NCBI GenBank assembly: GCA_964628065.1
Contig: CAZVLM010000028.1
Span: 1-7,569 of the forward strand
Length of the DNA stretch: 7,569 nt
Source: CAIXMG01 sp964628065
GTDB taxonomy: Bacteria; Patescibacteriota; Minisyncoccia; Phycocordibacterales; UBA1006
Direction of reading: 5' to 3'
Every line of letters begins with the position of its first letter. Within the stretch, counting starts at the first letter, position 1. A program made the translations under genes and the position numbers. Positions 1 to 4,797 of this stretch are shown here, piece by piece. The notes beneath the pieces are model-generated. The model did no database searches. It was not told the DNA's origin and was given only the letters and a program-made list of their open reading frames with translations.

Positions 1-1059
1 CTTCAAAAAAGCTTTTCTTTCTTTGATAAAGTACCAATGAAGGAGGTGGTAGTAATGTCGCGACAGTTGTCTGCGCTATTTGAAGCACAAGTTTCTGCGC
101 TGAAGGCGTTTACGCTTATGTCAGAAAACACGACTAATAACATGCTTCGGTTTGCGTTGCAGTCAATTTCTCAAGATATTCAAGGGGGTATCTCTATTTC
201 TGGTGCTATGGAAAAGCACCCCAATGCGTTTTCAAATTTTTATGTATCGATGGTAAAAGCTGGAGAGGAATCAGGAAAACTTACAGAAACATTCAAGTAT
301 CTTGCTGATTATCTTGAACGACAATTCGAACTGGTATCAAAAACAAAAAATGCCCTGGTGTATCCCGCATTCGTAGTAATCACCTTTATTGTAGTAATTG
401 TGTTAATGCTTACCACAGTAATTCCAAAACTTTCAGCTATTTTGATTGAAACTGGCCAAGATCTTCCCATTTATACAAAAGTCGTAATCGCGGTATCTGA
501 TTTCTTTGTAGGGTATTGGCCGTTCATTCTTATTGTAGTGTTAGGACTCGCGGGATATGTATGGTACTTAGGAAGCCGAGAGTCAGGAAAGAAACGAATA
601 GATGGATGGAAAATCACCCTTCCTATTTTTGGAGATCTTTATCAAAAACTTTACCTTTCTCGAATTGCTGACAACATGAATACGATGCTCTCAGCGGGTA
701 TTCCTGTGCTTCACGCTCTAGAAATTACAGGCCAAGTAGTAGACAATAAGGTATACGAAGATGTTCTCAAAAGCGCCGTCGATGACGTTCGTGGGGGTCA
801 ACTTATCTCTGCGTCATTTGAAAAACAAAAAGAGATCCCTGCAATCATGGTTCAAATGGTAAAGGTGGGGGAGGAAACCGGATCGCTTGGTCAAATTCTT
901 TCCACGCTCGCGAGATTTTATAAACGAGAAGTAGACAATTCAGTAGACACCATTATTGGACTTATCGAGCCAGTAATGATCGTAGGGCTCGGAGTTGGCG
1001 TAGGATTCCTATTGACTTCAATCCTTATTCCGATTTATAATATTGCTGGATCACTCTAA
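1..1059 (+). CDS. pilC: Type IV pilus inner-membrane platform protein PilC/GspF, 5'-truncated by window edge
   Basis: PilC is the polytopic inner-membrane platform on which the PilB/PilT ATPases act to add or remove pilins. The frame is open from base 1, and the residues before the first in-window ATG (at 37) read as ordinary PilC sequence (SFFDKVPMKEVVVMSRQL), so the real start lies upstream. About 352 residues are visible, against roughly 400 for the family. Numbering from the ATG at 37, two T2SSF repeats are present, each with its G-E-E-[ST]-G signature (GEESG 76-80, GEETG 278-282). There are three membrane segments (about 110-131, 161-179, 307-329), the second repeat carries LSAGIPVLHAL near 218-228, and EP precedes the last segment. 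A perfect AAGGAGGT lies 7 nt before an internal in-frame ATG at 55, but it encodes conserved-position residues and is probably chance. A prepilin gene follows after 19 nt, as expected for a pilB-pilC-pilA order. Confidence 0.93.
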   Translation, partial: LQKSFSFFDKVPMKEVVVMSRQLSALFEAQVSALKAFTLMSENTTNNMLRFALQSISQDIQGGISISGAMEKHPNAFSNFYVSMVKAGEESGKLTETFKYLADYLERQFELVSKTKNALVYPAFVVITFIVVIVLMLTTVIPKLSAILIETGQDLPIYTKVVIAVSDFFVGYWPFILIVVLGLAGYVWYLGSRESGKKRIDGWKITLPIFGDLYQKLYLSRIADNMNTMLSAGIPVLHALEITGQVVDNKVYEDVLKSAVDDVRGGQLISASFEKQKEIPAIMVQMVKVGEETGSLGQILSTLARFYKREVDNSVDTIIGLIEPVMIVGLGVGVGFLLTSILIPIYNIAGSL

Positions 1060-1078
1060 TCAATAACTACTTATTTTT

Positions 1079-1558
1079 ATGACAAAAAACAAATTACAAA
1101 AAGGATTTACATTGATTGAACTTTTGGTGGTAGTTGCCATCATCATGATTTTGGCCTCAACCATCTTGGCGTCTCTTGGTAGTGCGCGACAAAAAGCTCG
1201 AGTCTCACGAGGATTATCAGAACTTTCTAGTATGCGAGCAGCACAAGAGTTGTATTACAGTACAAATGGTGCATATGATGCAAGCTTCAGTGATTCTCCG
1301 TCCGGAATTGCAAATCTTGTTCGGTCTCTCGTTGCTCTTGATCCTGCCGCTCATGGAGTCGTTGATTCTCAAACAGGAGCTTCAGAATGGGCTTACTATG
1401 TAACAACAGGTGGTCAAATCTACTGCGCAGACTCAAATGGTTATTCCGGAAAAGTTGCCGCAGAAAGTGGAACACAGTGTACCCCAGCTTCAAATAATGG
1501 AAACAACAACGGAAATGGAGGAGGGCTTCAAAATAACTTAACACCCGTAATTAACTAG
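1079..1558 (+). CDS. Type IV prepilin, GspG/major-pilin-like, with Asn/Gly-rich tail
   Basis: A 159-residue class III signal-peptide protein, probably a structural (possibly major) pilin. The leader is short and basic and is cut after Gly9 in KLQKG^FTLIELL; mature Phe1 and Glu5 (Glu14 of the precursor) are both present. A hydrophobic helix runs about 10-34. The following ARQKARVSRGLSELSSMRAA and ELYYSTNGAY stretches match the N-terminal helix and GspG-like loop of small bacterial pilins. Cys116 and Cys134 could close a C-terminal disulfide loop. Residues 138-153 are an Asn/Gly-rich segment, followed by LTPVIN; that tail is unusual. No Shine-Dalgarno or good -10 element precedes the ATG, so it is probably co-transcribed with pilC, 19 nt upstream. 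A terminator begins directly after its stop, making it the last gene of that operon. The prepilin assignment is firm; calling it the major pilin is inference. Confidence 0.93.
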   Translation: MTKNKLQKGFTLIELLVVVAIIMILASTILASLGSARQKARVSRGLSELSSMRAAQELYYSTNGAYDASFSDSPSGIANLVRSLVALDPAAHGVVDSQTGASEWAYYVTTGGQIYCADSNGYSGKVAAESGTQCTPASNNGNNNGNGGGLQNNLTPVIN

Positions 1559-1596
1559 ACCACAATAAAAAGACCAGGCGGTCTTTTTATTGTGGT
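1559..1596 (+). terminator. Intrinsic terminator, long perfect hairpin, probably bidirectional
   Basis: CCACAATAAAAAGACC (1560-1575) pairs perfectly with 1580-1595 across the 4-nt loop AGGC, and A1559/T1596 adds a seventeenth pair. The GC-rich core (AGACC/GGTCT) is followed by TTTTATTG and preceded by the complementary A-rich tract, so the same hairpin has a terminator layout when read from either strand. It starts one base after the prepilin stop codon and separates the pilC-pilin operon from the next pilus gene, which has its own promoter-like element at 1609-1617. Confidence 0.87.
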
Positions 1597-1608
1597 TCAA
1601 AAAATGGG

Positions 1609-1617
1609 TGTTATACT
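1609..1617 (+). promoter_or_regulatory. Extended -10 promoter for a predicted leaderless transcript of the 1624 pilin gene
   Basis: TGT followed by TATACT (1612-1617; 5 of 6 matches to TATAAT) lies exactly 6 nt before the ATG at 1624, so initiation about 7 nt after the hexamer would fall on the A of ATG. A weak -35-like TTGTGG (1590-1595, spacer 16) sits in the right arm of the preceding terminator. No Shine-Dalgarno is present. Its position just after a terminator, where a new promoter is needed, supports the call. Confidence 0.7.
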
Positions 1618-1623
1618 GATAGC

Positions 1624-2109
1624 ATGAAAATAAATCAAAAAGGGTTTACCGTTCTTGAATTCTTAATTGTGATTACCATCATGGCCATCCTACTAGGATT
1701 GATACTTGTAGGTTTTACTGCGGCGAGAAAAAGTTCACGAGATCAGGTAAGAGTCTCAAATGCACAGACACTGGTCGTAGGCTTAACACAATTTTACGAT
1801 ATTTGTCGCTCATACCCCCCAACGCTTGACGGAACGGAGACATGCGACGGTTTGGCAGGGAAAACCCTTAAAGATATTATTTACAATGCGGATTCCTACA
1901 AAGTAAATCCTGAATTTCATTATGCTGGCTTAGCAGACCCGTCTGATCGGACGAGTTGTACAGGATATCATGTCGTAGTGACCCTTGAAACCACTGCAAC
2001 ATCATTTAAAGGCACGAAAACGGGCGCACCCGCTTCTGCAACGGTATGTGACGGATCAGCTGTCGATATCGACGGAACATCAGAAACAGTATTCGATATT
2101 AAAAAGTAA
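1624..2109 (+). CDS. Type IV prepilin-like protein with four cysteines
   Basis: A 161-residue prepilin, cut after Gly7 in NQKG^FTVLEFLIV, with mature Phe1 and Glu5 (Glu12 of the precursor). A hydrophobic helix spans about 8-31 and is followed by the amphipathic AARKSSRDQVRVSNAQTL typical of GspG-like pilins. The rest is a soluble head with Cys61, Cys74, Cys112 and Cys142, an even number that fits two disulfides in an exported domain. It is about the same size as the pilin at 1079, but the soluble domains are not obviously alike beyond the N-terminal helix, so this may be a minor or alternative pilin. It is the first gene after the terminator, opens a cluster with pilD and further pseudopilins, and has the extended -10 element noted above. 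Its stop is 1 nt before the pilD ATG. The exact role in the fibre cannot be told from sequence. Confidence 0.9.
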   Translation: MKINQKGFTVLEFLIVITIMAILLGLILVGFTAARKSSRDQVRVSNAQTLVVGLTQFYDICRSYPPTLDGTETCDGLAGKTLKDIIYNADSYKVNPEFHYAGLADPSDRTSCTGYHVVVTLETTATSFKGTKTGAPASATVCDGSAVDIDGTSETVFDIKK

Positions 2110-2110
2110 T

Positions 2111-2848
2111 ATGCATACGATAATAGTAGTATTTTCAGGATTGTTAGGTCTTATCATTGGTAGTTTTTTGAACGTGGTAATTTTTAGAATGAATACCGGC
2201 AAAGGCTTGGGTGGGAGATCGATGTGTCTCTCTTGTGACAGAACACTTGCGTGGCACGAATTAATTCCCGTGCTTAGCTATTTGTTTCAAAAAGGCAAAT
2301 GTACAAAGTGCCATTCTAAGATTTCTTGGCAGTACCCACTCGTAGAAATGACCACAGCTGTTTTGTTCGCTGGAGCGACTATTGCTATTACAAAACCATT
2401 CTTATTGGCAGTCTGGCTTATCGTGGTCTCTTTAGGTGTGGTGATTTCTGCTTATGATATAAAGCATAAAATGATTCCATTTAATTTCCTTATAGCATTC
2501 GGAATAGTGGGATTATTTACAGGGGTGCATATTATTGCCGCAGTGCTTGTGTCGTTACCGTTCCTTATTATTTGGGCAATTTCAAAAGGTAAATGGATTG
2601 GGTTCGGTGATGTTGAAATTATGGCGATAATGGGACTTATGCTTGGTATAGGAAAGGGTTTTAGTGCACTTATGATTGGATTTTGGATAGCGGCACTTAT
2701 TATGGTTCCAATCGTTGCCTACTATAGAAATAAAAGAAAGCCTCATGATCCAGAAATTCCATTTGGGCCGTTCTTATTGTTTGCGTTGTATGTAGTAGGA
2801 ATAACAGGATTTAATATTTTTAGTTTTATAACGAGGGTGATACAATAG
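2111..2848 (+). CDS. pilD: Prepilin peptidase / N-methyltransferase (A24 family)
   Basis: This is the bifunctional membrane aspartic protease that removes prepilin leaders after Gly and methylates the new N-terminal Phe; the pilins around it are its likely substrates. The 245-residue protein begins with a membrane helix and GSFLNVVIFR (17-26). The cytosolic zinc-binding loop has Cys39/Cys42 and Cys64/Cys67 (CLSC, CTKC). The two catalytic aspartates are Asp116 in SAYDIKHKMIP and Asp167 in GFGDVE, and IPFGPFL (216-222) is the conserved C-terminal motif. Several further hydrophobic segments fit a multi-span enzyme. The frame is also open upstream to an ATG at 1985, but that start would overlap the previous gene by 125 bases and add 42 basic residues before the first helix, so 2111 is chosen, 1 nt after the preceding stop. 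No Shine-Dalgarno is seen; TATTAA at 2097-2102 is only a weak -10 candidate. GDVE replaces the commoner GDVK. Confidence 0.96.
   Translation: MHTIIVVFSGLLGLIIGSFLNVVIFRMNTGKGLGGRSMCLSCDRTLAWHELIPVLSYLFQKGKCTKCHSKISWQYPLVEMTTAVLFAGATIAITKPFLLAVWLIVVSLGVVISAYDIKHKMIPFNFLIAFGIVGLFTGVHIIAAVLVSLPFLIIWAISKGKWIGFGDVEIMAIMGLMLGIGKGFSALMIGFWIAALIMVPIVAYYRNKRKPHDPEIPFGPFLLFALYVVGITGFNIFSFITRVIQ
2838..2846 (+). promoter_or_regulatory. Extended -10 element overlapping the pilD stop, ahead of the 2853 pseudopilin
   Basis: TGA followed by TACAAT (2841-2846; 5 of 6 matches to TATAAT) lies exactly 6 nt before the ATG at 2853. The last T of the hexamer is the first base of the pilD stop TAG (2846-2848). The spacing matches the elements before 1624 and 4798 and predicts a leaderless mRNA. 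No -35 or Shine-Dalgarno is evident. The gene could also be read from the upstream transcript. Confidence 0.6.
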
Positions 2849-2852
2849 TAAT

Positions 2853-3515
2853 ATGAAACATAAAGGGTTTACCCTCATTGAATTCGTAGTAATCATCAGC
2901 ATCTTTGCAATCATGGCTTCGATTGCCTTGATTAATTTTGCAGGATTTCGATCGAATGTTGGACTGAATAATCTTGCGCATGATATTGCCCTAACTCTTC
3001 GACAGGCGCAAGTATTTGGCTGGTCTACCCAAACCGCAGAATTAAATGCGGTAGGGGATGCGACACGATACGCTAATGGAGTATTTTTCAAGTATAATGG
3101 AAACAGTTATGCTAAGGAGTTTAAACTTTACTCAAAGAAAGACGACAGACCAGGGGCGGAATATTATTTTGATGATCTAAATACTACGGATCTAACTATC
3201 GATACAATTAATATCCAAGGACCAAATCATATTTCTGATATTCGAACTGCCTCGTCTCCTGAACAGTTAGAATTTGATTCTGTTACTCACATAATTAATG
3301 GCGGGCAGTCAATCAGTGCGGATGTTTCCGTTGCTTTTTCTCGGCCTCGACCAGAAGCGATGTTTTTCTCAGGTACTATTGGACTCAGTGCAAGTAATAC
3401 GGACTATGTTGGAATATATGTAGTTTCCGATGCCACCTGTCCCATTGGAACTGTTTGCAACAAGGCGGATCATGTGATTACTATTTCTAGATTTGGTGAA
3501 ATTACCGTACAATAA
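2853..3515 (+). CDS. GspH/FimT-like type IV pseudopilin
   Basis: A 220-residue minor pilin. The very short leader is cut after Gly5 (MKHKG^FTLIEF), with mature Glu5 at precursor residue 10 and a hydrophobic helix at about 6-30. The sequence LNNLAHDIALTLRQAQVFG (38-56) is the amphipathic helix typical of GspH/FimT pseudopilins. The beta-rich head follows; FSRPRPEAMF (162-171) and the ending ITISRFGEITVQ also fit this family. Cys196 and Cys202 (CPIGTVC) could form a small disulfide loop near the C-terminus. GspH-type pseudopilins belong to the priming/tip complex of type II secretion and type IV pili, which fits its place before GspJ/PilW- and PilX/GspK-like genes. It starts 4 nt after the pilD stop, with no Shine-Dalgarno. 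Family membership is confident; a tip role is inference from homology and gene order. Confidence 0.9.
   Translation: MKHKGFTLIEFVVIISIFAIMASIALINFAGFRSNVGLNNLAHDIALTLRQAQVFGWSTQTAELNAVGDATRYANGVFFKYNGNSYAKEFKLYSKKDDRPGAEYYFDDLNTTDLTIDTINIQGPNHISDIRTASSPEQLEFDSVTHIINGGQSISADVSVAFSRPRPEAMFFSGTIGLSASNTDYVGIYVVSDATCPIGTVCNKADHVITISRFGEITVQ
3508..3513 (+). promoter_or_regulatory. -10-like TACAAT overlapping a stop codon, ahead of the 3521 pseudopilin
   Basis: TACAAT lies 7 nt before the ATG at 3521 and shares its last T with the TAA stop of the upstream gene (3513-3515), the same register seen at the pilD stop. There is no TGN extension and the gap is one base longer than in the other cases, so this is the weakest of the TACAAT sites. 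No Shine-Dalgarno precedes the gene. Confidence 0.42.
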
Positions 3516-3520
3516 TACTT

Positions 3521-4183
3521 ATGAAGCGCTTCGAAAAAAACTCAAAAGGATTCACCCTCATGGAAGTCATGGTGGCTGTTTCTATTTTTGCAATTGTAGT
3601 AACGGTTGGTATTGGGGCACTATTAACGATCAACAATAACTATCGAAAGTCCCAAACGGAGCGACAGGCTATTGATAGTCTTACATACGTACTTGAATCA
3701 ATGAGTAGAAGTATCCGAACCGCACAAACGTGGGATCCGCTCAGTAGTGCTTCTAATTTCATGTACGTAGATCAGGATAATGTAACTTTGTCATACGAGT
3801 TTGTTCCTCCTAAGATTATTTATCATGTGTGGAGTAGTAATGGAACATTAGCCATAGGAAATTATGATGTAACTCCTAAAAATGTGGAAGTTAAAAATCT
3901 CAGTTTTACGCCTTATTTGGCACCTAATCAATCGGCTCAGTCCTACCTCCAAATAAATATCCAAGGAAAAGTAACTAATGCAAGGCAAGTTTCCGATTTT
4001 TCATTCCAAACCGGAATCTCAAAACGAATCCTCGATGTNNNNNNNNNNNNNNNNNNNNNNNNNNNNNNNNNNNNNNNNNNNNNNNNNNNNNNNNNNNNNN
4101 NNNNNNNNNNNNNNNNNNNNNNNNNNNNNNNNNNNNNNCAGCGCACTGTTACATTACAAACCATTCTAAAAAAATGGCGATAA
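3521..4183 (+). CDS. GspJ/PilW-like pseudopilin, interrupted by an assembly gap
   Basis: The resolved part (173 residues, to the GTN Val codon at 4037-4039) is a prepilin cut after Gly10 in NSKG^FTLMEVMVAV, with mature Glu5 at precursor residue 15 and a hydrophobic helix at about 11-35. QAIDSLTYVLESMSRSIRTA (49-68) resembles the post-helix region of PilW/GspJ proteins, and no cysteine is seen. A run of 100 Ns (4039-4138) follows; after it the same frame gives QRTVTLQTILKKWR and a TAA at 4181-4183, 4 nt before the next gene. Because 100 Ns is a conventional filler for a gap of unknown size, the continuous 220-residue reading is not established. Both flanks look like pseudopilin C-termini (FQTGISKRILDV and LQTILKKWR), so the 5' part may end inside the gap and the 3' tail may belong to a second, mostly missing pilin gene. 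The N-terminal identity is firm; the C-terminal end is not. Confidence 0.78.
   Translation: MKRFEKNSKGFTLMEVMVAVSIFAIVVTVGIGALLTINNNYRKSQTERQAIDSLTYVLESMSRSIRTAQTWDPLSSASNFMYVDQDNVTLSYEFVPPKIIYHVWSSNGTLAIGNYDVTPKNVEVKNLSFTPYLAPNQSAQSYLQINIQGKVTNARQVSDFSFQTGISKRILDXXXXXXXXXXXXXXXXXXXXXXXXXXXXXXXXXXQRTVTLQTILKKWR
4039..4138. other. Assembly gap, 100 Ns
   Basis: Exactly 100 unresolved bases. Such a round length usually marks a scaffold join of unknown true size, so the distance between its flanks, and whether they belong to one gene, cannot be read from this window. Confidence 0.97.
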
Positions 4184-4187
4184 TAGT

Positions 4188-4778
4188 ATGAAAAAAAACA
4201 TCCATCAAAAAGGCTTCGTTATATTGTTCACTATTCTTATCTCGGTCATTGTTCTGATGATTGGGTTGGGTATTTTTTCTATTGCGACGCGAGAAACAGT
4301 ACTCTCAGGAACTGCTCGAGAAGCGCAATTTGCATTCTATGCAGCTGATGCGGGTGTCGAGTGTGCGCTATACGCTGAAACATTGGATGTGTTTAACAAT
4401 CAAGGGAATGGAGGAGAGTTTCCTTGCGGAGCAGTGTCCGTTAAAGCGACAGGTCCCGCGACGTTTACATTTGATGTCCTCCTTGATGTAACCAATAAGA
4501 CTTGCGCGCACGTAACGGTTATTGATGGTGGTAATTCTCGAAGAGTAATTTCACAGGGATACAATATTTGTGATGCGCTTGGAAAGCCTATAAAGACAAA
4601 CCCGCTTCTCGTAGAACGTGATCTCGATACGACATATGGAGTAGGAAGTGGGGCCAGTTCAAGTGGAGGGGGTGGCGCACTAGGTGGCACACTTGCTCCA
4701 ATCGAAGATGTGCAAGATGCTTCCACACTGATTGATACTATTGGTCCCCTTATTACACCGGTAACACCAGGTAACTAA
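4188..4778 (+). CDS. PilX/GspK-like minor pilin lacking Glu5, with Gly/Ser-rich C-terminal tail
   Basis: A 196-residue protein with a class III leader ending HQKG^FVIL: cleavage after Gly9, mature Phe1, but Phe (residue 14) instead of Glu at mature position 5. The hydrophobic segment is about 10-33. The stretch REAQFAFYAADAGVECALY (44-62) matches the AxxAAxAGxE region of PilX N-terminal domains. Known GspK and some PilX proteins also lack Glu5, which fits a subunit placed first at the pilus tip with no neighbour above it. Cys59, Cys80, Cys106 and Cys128 could form two disulfides. Residues 151-167 are a Gly/Ser-rich low-complexity segment, leading to a Pro/Thr-containing tail. It is the last pilus gene of the cluster and follows the GspH- and GspJ-like genes in the usual tip-complex order. 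No Shine-Dalgarno is seen. The tip role is inference. Confidence 0.86.
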   Translation: MKKNIHQKGFVILFTILISVIVLMIGLGIFSIATRETVLSGTAREAQFAFYAADAGVECALYAETLDVFNNQGNGGEFPCGAVSVKATGPATFTFDVLLDVTNKTCAHVTVIDGGNSRRVISQGYNICDALGKPIKTNPLLVERDLDTTYGVGSGASSSGGGGALGGTLAPIEDVQDASTLIDTIGPLITPVTPGN

Positions 4779-4782
4779 ACTG

Positions 4783-4791
4783 TGATAAAAT
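4783..4791 (+). promoter_or_regulatory. Extended -10 promoter for a predicted leaderless ligA transcript
   Basis: TGA followed by TAAAAT (4786-4791; 5 of 6 matches to TATAAT) lies exactly 6 nt before the ligA ATG, inside the 19-nt non-coding gap after the PilX-like gene. Initiation about 7 nt after the hexamer would fall on the start codon itself. No Shine-Dalgarno and no convincing -35 are present. It would let a housekeeping gene be expressed independently of the pilus genes, for which no terminator is seen here. Confidence 0.65.
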
Positions 4792-4797
4792 AGCGAC

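Noticed and set aside
40..57. Perfect AAGGAGGT followed by ATG at 55 as the true pilC start
   Set aside because: The frame is open to base 1 and the upstream residues read as normal PilC sequence leading into the first domain, so the purine run is more likely the coding of KEVVV than a ribosome binding site.
1985..2110. Upstream ATG at 1985 as the pilD start
   Set aside because: It would overlap the previous pilin by 125 bases and place 42 basic, non-hydrophobic residues before the first membrane helix; the ATG at 2111 gives the normal PilD N-terminus.
4179..4190. GATAAT before the PilX-like gene as another leaderless promoter
   Set aside because: Only 3 nt separate it from the ATG, so initiation would fall inside the gene; it does not fit the 6-nt spacing of the others.
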